A stretch of DNA of 64,000 nt, taken from positions 1-64,000 of IMG/VR virus record IMGVR_UViG_3300025168_013778; one strand, written 5' to 3'. Below are positions 16,918-25,998 of this stretch, piece by piece (position 1 is the stretch's first letter; each line of letters begins with the position of its first letter). Source of the stretch: a virus. Position numbers and translations under genes: made by a program. The notes beneath the pieces were generated by a model that worked only from the letters and a program-made list of their open reading frames with translations, searched no databases and was not told where the DNA came from.

Positions 16918-17709
16918 TTAAAGTCTCATGCCGTCAAAAACGGTCTTTTTAAATTTATTATTTTCACTTTCCATAGTTTCAAAAAGTTTTAAGTCTAGTC
17001 CTAGTTCTTTAACAAAAGAATCTAAGGCTTTTGTGTCTTTAGGTAAACACATACCAGCATACCCTCTAAAGTTATCGTTAACATCTAGATATAGGTCTTT
17101 AGTAGTACCTCTTTTAATAAAAGTTTCTTTTACCTTGGTGTAGTCAGCTCCCACAGTTTTACAAATTTCATACATTTCATTTGCAAAAACCACTTTTAGT
17201 GCATTAATCACGTTTGAATAGTATTTTAGGAGTTCTGCTTCTGTTGGTGTTAAGTGTGAATGGCTTTTAGGGTAACTACCATGACATAACTTTACCATTT
17301 CATAGGTTGTTTGTGAATGGGACCCTATAGCTAGTAAGTCATGGTTTTCAGTAAAGTCTGAAATGGAACATCTTTCCCTTAAGAATTCAGGTACAAAACA
17401 AATTTCCATACCAGTTTCTTTTATTAATTTTTCTGTGGTCGTAGGTTTAACCGTAGATTTAATCGCTACAATTCCCGAATAACCTAAAGTATGTAACTCA
17501 TGAACCACACTTTCAACAATAGAGGTGTTACAAGACCCATCTTCATCTGAAGGGGTAGGTACACAAATGTAAGTAATCTGTGTATCTAAAACATCCTCAA
17601 TGTTAGTATCTAATGCTATGTCATGACAAATTACTTTATGTCCTAATTTTTCAAAACCATACTTACACGCTCCACCTATAATTCCTACACCTATAATTCC
17701 TATTTTCAT
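16918..17709 (-). CDS. short UDP-glucose/GDP-mannose dehydrogenase-like protein
   Basis: A 263-residue protein with the N-terminal NAD-binding and central domains of the UDP-glucose 6-dehydrogenase family: G-V-G-I-I-G-G (7-13), V-P-T-P (50-53), S-T-V-K-P (85-89), V-P-E-F-L-R-E (106-112), N-A-L-K-V-V-F-A-N-E (169-178) and the catalytic-cysteine phrase G-M-C-L-P-K-D-T-K-A-L (219-229; C221). It ends soon afterwards, so the C-terminal UDP-sugar-binding domain of ordinary enzymes (390-450 residues) is missing. It may still oxidise a nucleotide sugar as a dimer or with another partner. All catalytic residues look intact. Confidence 0.75.
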   Translation of the reverse strand: MKIGIIGVGIIGGACKYGFEKLGHKVICHDIALDTNIEDVLDTQITYICVPTPSDEDGSCNTSIVESVVHELHTLGYSGIVAIKSTVKPTTTEKLIKETGMEICFVPEFLRERCSISDFTENHDLLAIGSHSQTTYEMVKLCHGSYPKSHSHLTPTEAELLKYYSNVINALKVVFANEMYEICKTVGADYTKVKETFIKRGTTKDLYLDVNDNFRGYAGMCLPKDTKALDSFVKELGLDLKLFETMESENNKFKKTVFDGMRL

Positions 17710-17739
17710 TTCTTAATTTATTTATTTTTTATTCTTATC

Positions 17740-17771
17740 ACTTTATAGTAACTTATACTAACTTTATGATA
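17740..17771. repeat. three tandem 10-11 base direct repeats
   Basis: In the 76-base gap between the dehydrogenase-like gene and the methyltransferase there are three adjacent copies: ACTTTATAGTA (17740-17750), ACTTATACTA (17751-17760) and ACTTTATGATA (17761-17771). The spacing is one helical turn, as expected of a binding site for a protein on one DNA face. No clear host-type or TATAAATA promoter was found in this gap. Confidence 0.5.
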
Positions 17772-17785
17772 CGAAAATGTTTATG

Positions 17786-18604
17786 TTATTTAAATACTAC
17801 TTTAACAAATTCTGATTCACCCCATACACCAGCTCCCATCATAACTTGTCCAGCCGCCATTTCTGGTATTCCATGTTTCGCAAGTAAATCCCTATAAGTT
17901 TTCATAATACGTTCTTCAGTTGACTGTGTGCCTTCTGAAATTTTAATATCCGCTGGTATAGGTTTGTTAAACTCAGGAACTAATTCCACGGTCCCGTAAT
18001 TAGACAAAAACTCCAACCACCATTCAGTAGATTTAACATTATGGTGGTTAGTAGTATGTCCCATAGTTGAGTCTACTCCACCAGTATGGATAGAACATAT
18101 GTGTTCTTTAGAGATGTAGGAAACATTATCGTAAAAAGTTTTAATGTCTTTTTCGTGTATGTGTTCTGTAATCTCAAAAGCAGTAGACACATCAAAGTAT
18201 TTTTTTAAATCTAACGCTCTAAAATCAAATTTAGTTATGTCACAAACAACATAATTTTCCATAGAAATGTCTAACCCGTTTTTCTTATCTACACCATATC
18301 TACACCCGTCTAACCCATAACTTTCATATCCTTCATTTTGTAAAAGTTTAACCAAAACTCCTCTACTAGCACCAATGTCAATATGTTTTTTTCCACTATA
18401 ATTTAATTTATTTAACAACCCTATTGTGTGTCTAGCTTTACCTGGATTAGACATGGAGTGCATTCCATTAAAATTATGTTTCGCGTACTGGTCTAAAGAA
18501 TCTTCAGTTTCTATAGTACTAATCACATGACCAAAAAAGTACTTAAACGGATTTATTTTACCATTAAACTTTAAATCAAACTTATCTTCTAAAATCTCCT
18601 TCAT
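17786..18604 (-). CDS. class I SAM-dependent methyltransferase
   Basis: A 272-residue protein. H-I-D-I-G-A-S-R-G-V-L-V-K-L-L (about 74-88) is SAM motif I (hDxGxxxG), Y-G-L-D-G-C is motif II, and D-V-S-T-A-F-E-I-T-E-H-I (about 138-149) is motif IV/post-I, which is characteristic of UbiG/COQ3-like sugar or small-molecule methyltransferases. It is soluble. It probably methylates a sugar or glycan in the carbohydrate block. Confidence 0.78.
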   Translation of the reverse strand: MKEILEDKFDLKFNGKINPFKYFFGHVISTIETEDSLDQYAKHNFNGMHSMSNPGKARHTIGLLNKLNYSGKKHIDIGASRGVLVKLLQNEGYESYGLDGCRYGVDKKNGLDISMENYVVCDITKFDFRALDLKKYFDVSTAFEITEHIHEKDIKTFYDNVSYISKEHICSIHTGGVDSTMGHTTNHHNVKSTEWWLEFLSNYGTVELVPEFNKPIPADIKISEGTQSTEERIMKTYRDLLAKHGIPEMAAGQVMMGAGVWGESEFVKVVFK

Positions 18605-18606
18605 AT

Positions 18607-19380
18607 CTAATAATAATGATTTCCACCTAAAGGACTATTTCCTTGGTCCGGGTCTAAGTTAGTTAATAATCTACAATGGCTATTTACTTTGGCACCATCT
18701 TCTAACAGTGTGTGTAAAGCATTTTTCTTTGCGACAGAAGCTTTAAAATATTTTTTATCATATTGACTCATTAAATAGGACATCGTTAATCCTTGCTCAA
18801 TTTGCATATTTCTTCCTTTAGTCTTATTATGGCAATCTTTAAACAAGTCTGTTTTTACAAATAGACCAGGGAACTCAAAGAACCAAGGATTTTTAAATTC
18901 TTCCATTCTACGAAAAATTCTATACTCTTCATTTACAAGAATTGTGTTTTCTTCCATATGCTTTAAATCTCCTATATTACCAGACGCTGCATCATATTGT
19001 GTACCACCTAATGTCATAGATAACATCCCACACTCTCTTCCGTTTATTCTGTTTTCAAATACATTTTTTACATCTTCATATTTAGGCATTTTTGCCATTA
19101 CATCGTCTTCGTTATAAAACATTAATTCGGTGTCTATAAGTTTGAATGCTCGGTCCATGCTTAATATTCTACTTTTATGTGAATCAATTAATACATCCCA
19201 TCCCTTATCTTCAAAGTACTTAATTAAATCTTCTTGTACTTTATGATTATTAATTTCGTCAATAGATACTATTTTTTTCTTAAATGGGAACTCCTGGGAA
19301 TCTAGATAATCTATAGTGTTTTTTAACCACAAAAGTCTTTGTGGTGGAGAAATACCCATTATGTATGCTGTAACATCCAT
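18607..19380 (-). CDS. GT-A type glycosyltransferase
   Basis: A 257-residue soluble protein. The N-terminus V-T-A-Y-I-M-G-I-S-P-P-Q-R-L-L-W-L-K-N-T-I is typical of GT-A folds, T-E-L-M-F-Y-N-E-D-D-V (about 84-94) is a DxD-like metal site (E-D-D), and P-W-F-F-E-F-P-G-L-F-V-K-T-D-L-F (about 165-180) precedes a G-L-T-M-S-Y acceptor region. It is in line with the flanking methyltransferase genes (3 bases and 1 base gaps). Donor and acceptor are unknown. Confidence 0.65.
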   Translation of the reverse strand: MDVTAYIMGISPPQRLLWLKNTIDYLDSQEFPFKKKIVSIDEINNHKVQEDLIKYFEDKGWDVLIDSHKSRILSMDRAFKLIDTELMFYNEDDVMAKMPKYEDVKNVFENRINGRECGMLSMTLGGTQYDAASGNIGDLKHMEENTILVNEEYRIFRRMEEFKNPWFFEFPGLFVKTDLFKDCHNKTKGRNMQIEQGLTMSYLMSQYDKKYFKASVAKKNALHTLLEDGAKVNSHCRLLTNLDPDQGNSPLGGNHYY

Positions 19381-20628
19381 TTATATACTGATAAAATCTT
19401 CTAACTCCTCATAATCTTTAATTACCTTCATGGTTGGGAAAGCGATTATGTATTTATATCCATTTCCTTTTAATTTATCTATAATCATTTTAGAAAAATT
19501 CCAAGCAAAAATCATAATGTAATCTGGTTTATCTGTGTCATTATCTAGATGTGATTTATCTACAATTGGGACATGTGTACCAGCTATAAATCTTCCTGCT
19601 CTTTCTGGTGACTCATCTACAATATACTCTACAACGTCTGGAGTTACGTCCGCTAAATTACAAATCATGTTTGCTCTACCAGAAGCTCCATAACCACATA
19701 TCTTATGACCTTCACTCTTTAACTTTGCCAATGTTTCTTTTATTACCGAAATATGTTTTCTAACATCATCACCAAAATTATTTAACCAATCTATAGATGT
19801 TATCCCCCACTCTTTTTCGTCATCTAATCTTTTAATTACTTTTACTGGGTGTGCTGTGTAAGTATTCTCCACCACAACCCTAATACTACCCGAGTGGATA
19901 GGTATCTCATCAAAATCAATTATCGTCATATCAAATTGATTAAATAAGTTATTAAGTGCGGTCAAAGAATAATAATATAGGTGTTCATGATAAATGTTAT
20001 CATATTGTAGTTGCTCTATAAGGTTCTTAACATAGTGAACCTCAACAATAAACTTACCGCCTGGTTTTAAAGCTTTTTTTACACCCTTAACAATAGATTT
20101 TATATCATCTATATGGGCAAAACAATTATTAGATACAGCAACATCAAACTTAGACTCTAAATCATATTTATCGACTGCTTCTTCATTAAAATAATCGTTA
20201 ATTACATTACAACCTTTATCTTTAGCAACTTGGGAAATGTTTACCGCCGGTTCAACCCCAACACAATCAATACCTAAATCCTGTAAAGGTTTTAATAGAA
20301 CACCGTCATTAGACCCTATTTCTAATACTTTAGTTGGGTTAAATCTTTCTTTAATTAATTTAGCTACACCTGTAAAGTGTCCACTTAATCCTATAGATGA
20401 CATATAACGGTAATCTTTAAATAATGCATCTGCATCTATAACACTATCTGTTTGTAAAAGTGTACATTTATCACAAAATTGTACATTAAGGTTAAATTTT
20501 CTATCCTTTTCTAATTCTGATTTTGCTGGAAAATCTCCAGCTAATGGAACCAATCCATACTCCATGATTGATTTTAATTCTGTATTGTCACACACAGCAC
20601 ATTTTTTTCTAACTTTATAAATTTCCAT
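19381..20628 (-). CDS. sugar C-methyltransferase with zinc-binding N-domain (NovU/TylCIII type)
   Basis: A 415-residue three-part protein. The N-terminal domain has C10-x2-C13 and C52-x2-C55 for a zinc site. A central SAM domain has V-L-E-I-G-S-N-D-G (101-109) and a V-S-N-N-C-F-A-H-I strand. The C-terminal domain has I-C-G-Y-G-A-S-G-R-A-N, typical of the C-terminal Rossmann-like part of this family. Family members C-methylate 4-keto deoxysugar nucleotides on antibiotic and cell-surface pathways. The reaction would fit a branched deoxysugar made in this block. The length is as expected for the family (about 410). Confidence 0.87.
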   Translation of the reverse strand: MEIYKVRKKCAVCDNTELKSIMEYGLVPLAGDFPAKSELEKDRKFNLNVQFCDKCTLLQTDSVIDADALFKDYRYMSSIGLSGHFTGVAKLIKERFNPTKVLEIGSNDGVLLKPLQDLGIDCVGVEPAVNISQVAKDKGCNVINDYFNEEAVDKYDLESKFDVAVSNNCFAHIDDIKSIVKGVKKALKPGGKFIVEVHYVKNLIEQLQYDNIYHEHLYYYSLTALNNLFNQFDMTIIDFDEIPIHSGSIRVVVENTYTAHPVKVIKRLDDEKEWGITSIDWLNNFGDDVRKHISVIKETLAKLKSEGHKICGYGASGRANMICNLADVTPDVVEYIVDESPERAGRFIAGTHVPIVDKSHLDNDTDKPDYIMIFAWNFSKMIIDKLKGNGYKYIIAFPTMKVIKDYEELEDFISI

Positions 20629-21355
20629 TTAAAATATTTTTTACTCCTTTTTTATTATTATAATAATTGTTTATGTTTTCTGCCTTTAATTCACTAGAAC
20701 CCCAACCCAAGTAAGTCTTGTTCTGGTAAGTCCCTTTAAATGTATTAATGTCCTCATAGTTCACGTCTTTTTTTAATTGTGTTATTTGATTATTAACAAA
20801 ATCTTCATTCCACTTACTGTTGTAGTATTGGTGGTTTTTAGTGTTAGCGGGGCCCCAACTAGTTCCAGTATCAAGATACTCAGTTTCTTTACTTATATAA
20901 AGTGATAAATCATTTATAAAAAGTTTATTCATCCAATCAGTATCCTCAAACCCATTAACCTCATAACCTTCATCAAAAAACCCTACTCTAGTAGTTAACT
21001 CCTTACTAAAACCAAAAATACCTAGTAGGTAAGTTGCAACACAAGAGTAACCTTCTTTTAATTTATTTTCAATCCTAGTAATGTCGGTACTAGTAACTCT
21101 AATTTTATCACATCCAATAATGACATACTCTGTGTTTATTTCTTTTAGTGCTTGGTTCCACATACTAACTAAACCACTTTTATGGTTGTTATATATTACA
21201 TTAACCCTGTCCGATTTAATATATTCACCATCTGGTGAATCACTATTGTCGTCTATAATTAAAATGGGGTAATCACAACTATCTAAAAAAGTTTGAATGG
21301 CTTCGTTGGCCATATTAACCCTATTTCTACATGGAAAAGTTATAGTAAAATTCAT
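20615..21355 (-). CDS. GT-A family 2-like glycosyltransferase
   Basis: A 246-residue protein beginning F-T-I-T-F-P-C-R-N-R-V-N-M-A-N-E-A-I-Q-T-F-L, then P-I-L-I-I-D-D-N-S-D-S (30-40), S-G-L-V-S-M-W-N-Q-A-L and Y-V-I-I-G-C-D-K-I (about 75-83), a family-2 plan in which C-D-K stands at the DxD position. G-F-F-D-E-G-Y-E-V-N-G-F-E-D-T-D-W follows in the acceptor half. It overlaps the C-methyltransferase start by 14 bases and abuts the 21355 gene. Confidence 0.75.
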   Translation of the reverse strand: MNFTITFPCRNRVNMANEAIQTFLDSCDYPILIIDDNSDSPDGEYIKSDRVNVIYNNHKSGLVSMWNQALKEINTEYVIIGCDKIRVTSTDITRIENKLKEGYSCVATYLLGIFGFSKELTTRVGFFDEGYEVNGFEDTDWMNKLFINDLSLYISKETEYLDTGTSWGPANTKNHQYYNSKWNEDFVNNQITQLKKDVNYEDINTFKGTYQNKTYLGWGSSELKAENINNYYNNKKGVKNILNGNL

Positions 21356-22170
21356 TATTGTACGTCTATACTTTCTCCTCTCACAAAGTGATAAGTTATA
21401 CAGTCTCTAACTAAATAATTTTCATAACCCGCTGTTTGCATCCTATCATGGATTACCACATCACCAGTTATCCAATTCTCTATGTGTGGTAAAGGACCGT
21501 GGTCTAACCAATCTTGTTTTGTCATTAACCAAGAACAACCATCAGTTCTATCAATATTACCTAACGATGTATTTAGTTTTGTTGGTTTTCCCCAGTACTT
21601 AAGACAGTCATCTATTGTTAATATATTTTGTATTACCCCAGTATTCATTCTATTACAAAAGTCTTCAAAACCACCGTAATTAAACTCATGAAAAGTAGCA
21701 CCTAAATCTAACGCAAAATGTCTACTAATAGCACCTATTTGTCTTAACCTAGTTGCGTTTTCAATGGTGTTAGCTTGTAAAATAAACTTACTTTTATTAA
21801 GTTTTCTTAATTTTTCAGCTTCTTCGTAAAGGGACACAAAACTATCTCTAGAAAAAACTTGGTCGGAACCACCCCTAAACACATACCCATCATCTGAAAT
21901 TTCATAACCCAAGTTCCAACAAGCGTAAAGATTCTCAATAAAAACATCCGTAGGTTCGTCATAAATTTCTGTACGAATATTATTATCATTACAATAGTCT
22001 AGTATTGATTGTGTTATTTTTTCTGGAATCTTATTGTTTTTGTATACTATAACAATTAATTCTTTTTCACAAGTTAGTTTATCAAAACCAGCATAGGATT
22101 TTACATTGTTCATATGACCTTGTAATAAACTAAGGTCTTTACCGATAATCGTATAGTAAGTAAATTTCAT
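21355..22170 (-). CDS. GT-A-like glycosyltransferase
   Basis: A 271-residue soluble protein with a GT-A-like start (T-Y-Y-T-I-I-G-K-D-L-S-L-L-Q-G-H), a F-I-E-N-L-Y-A-C-W-N-L-G-Y-E-I (about 80-94) which in family-2 enzymes precedes the metal site, and G-Y-V-F-R-G-G-S-D-Q-V-F (about 98-109), where S-D-Q replaces DxD. It shares this order with the 15122 and 20615 proteins. Its stop and start overlap those of its neighbours by a single base each, indicating coupled translation. Confidence 0.6.
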   Translation of the reverse strand: MKFTYYTIIGKDLSLLQGHMNNVKSYAGFDKLTCEKELIVIVYKNNKIPEKITQSILDYCNDNNIRTEIYDEPTDVFIENLYACWNLGYEISDDGYVFRGGSDQVFSRDSFVSLYEEAEKLRKLNKSKFILQANTIENATRLRQIGAISRHFALDLGATFHEFNYGGFEDFCNRMNTGVIQNILTIDDCLKYWGKPTKLNTSLGNIDRTDGCSWLMTKQDWLDHGPLPHIENWITGDVVIHDRMQTAGYENYLVRDCITYHFVRGESIDVQ

Positions 22171-23321
22171 TATTTTATAATTTTATTAATTGTATCTATT
22201 ATTAGTTGTATTTCGTCGTCAGTCAAACTAGGATTGTTTGGTACATACAGACCGTGCCTATCTATAACATCACAGTTCTTTAATTCCTTTACACCAAAAT
22301 TTTCAGTGTAAAATGGTTGTTTACCCATTGTCCCACAAACTAAAGGTCGAACCTCAATTTCGTTTTCTATTAAAGCTTCTATAATTTCATTTCTTTTTGG
22401 GTGGATTACCGGGTAACAAAAACTAGATGTAAAAGTATTGTCTAACGGGTTAGGTTTCCAAAAGTCATTCTTTATGCCTTTTTGGAATTTTTGGAAATTC
22501 TTCTCTCTTTTTTCACAGATATAATCTAATTTTTCTAATTGTCCTATTCCAAGATAAGCCTGTAAATCGGTAGCTCTTAAATTAAATCCTGGATGGTAAA
22601 AAGTATAAAGTGAGTTAAAGTCACTAACATCATGTTGTGCTCTTACTTCCTCCTGCTTTTCTTTGTCCCAATCTCTATCCCAACCATGACTTCTAATACT
22701 TAAAAGTATATCATATATTTCTTTGTCGTCGGTACAAACCATTCCACCTTCTATCGTAGATATGTGATGACCAAAATACATAGAGTAGGATGACATTAGG
22801 CCGAAATTACCAATCTTAGTACCATCAAATTCTGTACCTAAAGACTCACAATTGTCTTCAAGTAGTATGACATCATATTTGTCACAAAGGTCCTTAATAC
22901 TCTTTAAATCAGGTGAAAAACCTAATATAGAAACACATAAGAATACAGCGGGAGACTCCTCCTTAAAGATTTTTTCTAACTCTACAACATCAACAGCTAA
23001 ATTATCCAGAGAAACATCACATAGTAGTGGTTCAAACTCTAACTGTAAAGCTGGAGCTAGGTCAGTAGCCCAACACAAACCAGGTATTACTACTTTTTTA
23101 TTTTTTAAAGATTTAGAACGTATTAATGCATATAACATTAATAAATTAGCGGAGGAACCTGAGTTACAATATACTGAGTACTTGGTCCCTAACCATTTAG
23201 ACCATTTTTCTTCGAATTCCTTTGTTAAAGGTCCTTTCGTTAATCGTGGGTAAGTCTTTAACCACTCAATTAAAGAATCAATATCTTTATTGTCTATTGT
23301 ATCATTAGTTAGATAAATCAT
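22170..23321 (-). CDS. PLP-dependent 3-dehydratase, ColD/E1-like (DegT family with His at the Lys position)
   Basis: A 383-residue fold-type I PLP protein of the DegT/DnrJ family: C-N-S-G-S-S-A-N-L (52-60) binds phosphate, L-L-E-D-N-C-E-S-L-G (153-162) holds the PLP aspartate, and Y-F-G-H-H-I-S-T-I-E-G-G-M (182-194) is the segment where aminotransferases carry the PLP lysine. Here the position is histidine (H186 by my count). Replacement by His is the mark of sugar 3-dehydratases such as GDP-4-keto-6-deoxymannose 3-dehydratase (ColD) and CDP-sugar E1. No Fe-S cysteine cluster of the E1 type is evident, and a Gmd gene is nearby, so the ColD reaction is favoured. Confidence 0.8.
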   Translation of the reverse strand: MIYLTNDTIDNKDIDSLIEWLKTYPRLTKGPLTKEFEEKWSKWLGTKYSVYCNSGSSANLLMLYALIRSKSLKNKKVVIPGLCWATDLAPALQLEFEPLLCDVSLDNLAVDVVELEKIFKEESPAVFLCVSILGFSPDLKSIKDLCDKYDVILLEDNCESLGTEFDGTKIGNFGLMSSYSMYFGHHISTIEGGMVCTDDKEIYDILLSIRSHGWDRDWDKEKQEEVRAQHDVSDFNSLYTFYHPGFNLRATDLQAYLGIGQLEKLDYICEKREKNFQKFQKGIKNDFWKPNPLDNTFTSSFCYPVIHPKRNEIIEALIENEIEVRPLVCGTMGKQPFYTENFGVKELKNCDVIDRHGLYVPNNPSLTDDEIQLIIDTINKIIK

Positions 23322-24205
23322 TTTTTTATTTTATTTATAAATTTTATTAAATCGGTTGCGTAGTTTAACCAACTCATATTTTCTACTTGACCTCTTCTTT
23401 TTAATAGAGGTTCTTGTACTTTATCTAAAATTTTAGATAAGGCATTAACATCGTTTGCTGGAAAAATATAGTCCGGTTCTAACTCATATCCAGCAAAACC
23501 AACATCAGCTGAAATCACTGGTGTACCAGTACTTAAAGATTCTTGAAAAGATATTGGTCCAGCAGTCCATAATCCAGGTATTAACAAGTAATCTATTTCT
23601 TGATAAAATTTTGGGTACACACTGTAGTCAGCGTCACCAGTTAATTTTAAATCAATATTATTTCTTTTAGCTATAGGTTTTAAAGCATCCCATCCATCAC
23701 CCAAAAATCTTAACTTAAAGTTTTTAAAGTCATAAGAAGATACCATTGCTTCCATAAATTGTTGTCCATATCCTGGATAACCTCCTCTTGAAACAACCCC
23801 TATAGTTAACTTTTTAAGTGGAAACATATCTCTAGGTTCTCCAGGTGTAATAGTTTCTATTTTATCTGCAGGCCAACCCATAGACTTTAACATGTCAGTA
23901 TACCTACCATTCATACTAACAATCCCATCTAGGTTCTCAAAAGATTTAGTTGTGGTTAATAAATTACGTAACCATTGAGCACTATTTCTGTCTGCGTGAG
24001 TAAAATATGCTACGTCTAATTTAGTTTTTTGACCATGGTAACAATTTTGTAAGTCAGCATAGTAATTTACGTCGGCATTTGGGTCGGCTTCGTGAGAAAC
24101 AGTCATAGTATATCCTTCTATATTTTCATTACAGGCCTTTGCTGTTCTTTCAGATATTTTTTGAAGTATCCAACCACTAGTAACAGTTACAATGTTTATT
24201 CTCAT
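23318..24205 (-). CDS. GT-B type glycosyltransferase
   Basis: A 295-residue protein with GT4-like features: [13 protein letters not shown] start, [17 protein letters not shown] (about 134-150) at the beginning of the donor domain, F-L-G-D-G-W-D-A-L, and [27 protein letters not shown] (about 209-235) with the E-S-L-x-x-G-x-P-V donor-site phrase. It is shorter than many GT4 enzymes. It overlaps both neighbours by 4 bases. Confidence 0.75.
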   Translation of the reverse strand: MRINIVTVTSGWILQKISERTAKACNENIEGYTMTVSHEADPNADVNYYADLQNCYHGQKTKLDVAYFTHADRNSAQWLRNLLTTTKSFENLDGIVSMNGRYTDMLKSMGWPADKIETITPGEPRDMFPLKKLTIGVVSRGGYPGYGQQFMEAMVSSYDFKNFKLRFLGDGWDALKPIAKRNNIDLKLTGDADYSVYPKFYQEIDYLLIPGLWTAGPISFQESLSTGTPVISADVGFAGYELEPDYIFPANDVNALSKILDKVQEPLLKRRGQVENMSWLNYATDLIKFINKIKK

Positions 24206-25167
24206 TTTAAAAGGTTTATATCGTTTTCTACCATTTTAGCTACTAATTCTTTAAAACTAGTTTTTCTTTTCCACCCTAATTCATTTTCTGCTTTACTAGA
24301 GTCACCTTTTAAATAATCTACCTCTGCTGGTCTCATAAATCTTGGGTCTTGTTCTACATACTTACTCCAGTCATTGATGCCTATATACTTAAATGCGATA
24401 TCTAAAAACTCTCTAATAGAGTAAGATTCACCGGTTGCGATAACATAATCATCTGGAGTATCTTGTTGCATCATTAACCACATAGCTTCCACATAATCAG
24501 GGGCATATCCCCAGTCCCTTAAAGAATCCAAATTACCTAAAGTTATTTTATCTGCCAAACCTAATTTAATTTTTGCCACACCGTCTGTAATTTTTCTAGT
24601 GACAAATTCGTGACCTCTTCTTTCAGATTCATGATTAAAAAGAATACCACTACAATTAAACATATCGTAAGACTCTCTATAGTTTTTTGTTATCCAATGT
24701 CCGTACAGTTTTGCAACACCATAAGGACTTCTAGGGTAAAAAGGAGTGCTTTCAGTAGCAGGATTTTCTGACATCCTTCCGAACATTTCAGATGAACTCG
24801 CTTGATAGAATTTAACTGGTTTATTGTACATTCTTATTGCTTCTAACATTCGTAAAACACCAAGACCAGTTATTTCACTTGTTTGTTCTGGAGTGTTCCA
24901 ACTCTCACCAACAAATGATTGTGCCGCTAGATTATATACTTCGTCTGGTTGAGACTCATTTAAACATCTTAATAGTGAGTTTTGGTCAGATAGGTCCCCC
25001 ATTAAAAAATTAACTTTTTCTAGTAAGTGTGAGGTGTTTCTAATATTTTTAGTGGAGGCTCTTCTTTCGACACCGAACACTTCGTATCCTTTTTCTAATA
25101 AAAAGTCAGCTAGGTGACTTCCATCCATTCCACTAATTCCTGTTATTAAAGCTCTTTTTTTAGTCAT
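24202..25167 (-). CDS. gmd: GDP-mannose 4,6-dehydratase
   Basis: A 321-residue extended SDR that matches Gmd throughout: [12 protein letters not shown] (9-20), [14 protein letters not shown] (77-90), Q-A-S-S-S-E-M-F-G (122-130), [10 protein letters not shown] (148-157; Y149 and K153), N-H-E-S-E-R-R-G-x-E-F-V-T-R-K-I and [14 protein letters not shown]. It converts GDP-D-mannose to GDP-4-keto-6-deoxy-D-mannose, the common precursor for GDP-fucose and, after the ColD-like enzyme, for GDP-colitose. The length is normal. No mannose-1-phosphate guanylyltransferase gene is in the window, so host GDP-mannose is presumably used. Confidence 0.95.
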   Translation of the reverse strand: MTKKRALITGISGMDGSHLADFLLEKGYEVFGVERRASTKNIRNTSHLLEKVNFLMGDLSDQNSLLRCLNESQPDEVYNLAAQSFVGESWNTPEQTSEITGLGVLRMLEAIRMYNKPVKFYQASSSEMFGRMSENPATESTPFYPRSPYGVAKLYGHWITKNYRESYDMFNCSGILFNHESERRGHEFVTRKITDGVAKIKLGLADKITLGNLDSLRDWGYAPDYVEAMWLMMQQDTPDDYVIATGESYSIREFLDIAFKYIGINDWSKYVEQDPRFMRPAEVDYLKGDSSKAENELGWKRKTSFKELVAKMVENDINLLK

Positions 25168-25951
25168 TTGTTTTTTGTTTTTCTTCGTAAAGTTCTATTA
25201 TTTTCTTTTTATTTCTTGGGTCTACAACGTCAGTTTTGTTAAACCAAGAAGGTAATATGCCATCTTCTAGTGGGGCAACATCTAAAGTTTTTTCGTCTAA
25301 AAGTCTATCAAGGTCCCAACCCTTTTGACCAAAACCTTTATATGTATCGTACTTTGTTATAATTTGTGAGTCAGTAGCAAAACCTCTATGTACAACGTTA
25401 AATCCTGAATTTGCAACTCTTCTAAAAGTTAATGGATATTGTGGTTTATGTAATCCTGGACTATTATCAAATTTTAATCTTCCAGTGTTTCTCCATAAAG
25501 GACACCATTGACCATGTAATCCATGATAACCTTCATCTAACCTATAGTGGATATCACTTCTCCATAAATTATAATGACCAAAGAAAAAAGCTTCTATTCC
25601 TTGTTGCATTCCCGCATCACATAACCCTCTTAGATTTTGTCCATTATTGTCTAACAATCTACCATCTAAAAGTAGGTCACCATCTAACCATAAAACCCAA
25701 TCCACATCTGGGTGGTCAAGTAATAATTGGTCCATCAATTCTTGTTTACAGATTAATTCTTCTTTAAATCTGTTAGTTGGGGACTCTATAACCACGGTAT
25801 TGTCAAATTTTTTATAGTACTCTTTACTACCATCATCAGAGTTCTGGTCAAAGATATATCTATAGTCACAAGGTTCCGTACACTTAAACCAATTTTCTAG
25901 ATTACCTTTATTTAATTCGTTCCTTAATTGTGTAAAAGCTATTATTTTCAT
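25160..25951 (-). CDS. GT-A-like glycosyltransferase
   Basis: A 263-residue protein. The N-terminus [11 protein letters not shown] and [19 protein letters not shown] look like the nucleotide-binding beta strands of family-2 enzymes, and [15 protein letters not shown] (about 85-99) contains a good DxD site (D-G-D). It is soluble and overlaps gmd by 8 bases. It probably adds one sugar of the phage or host glycan. Confidence 0.7.
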   Translation of the reverse strand: MKIIAFTQLRNELNKGNLENWFKCTEPCDYRYIFDQNSDDGSKEYYKKFDNTVVIESPTNRFKEELICKQELMDQLLLDHPDVDWVLWLDGDLLLDGRLLDNNGQNLRGLCDAGMQQGIEAFFFGHYNLWRSDIHYRLDEGYHGLHGQWCPLWRNTGRLKFDNSPGLHKPQYPLTFRRVANSGFNVVHRGFATDSQIITKYDTYKGFGQKGWDLDRLLDEKTLDVAPLEDGILPSWFNKTDVVDPRNKKKIIELYEEKQKTND

Positions 25952-25998
25952 TTTCTGTTTTTTTTAATTATAGTTATATTTAAACACTTTTTAAATGC

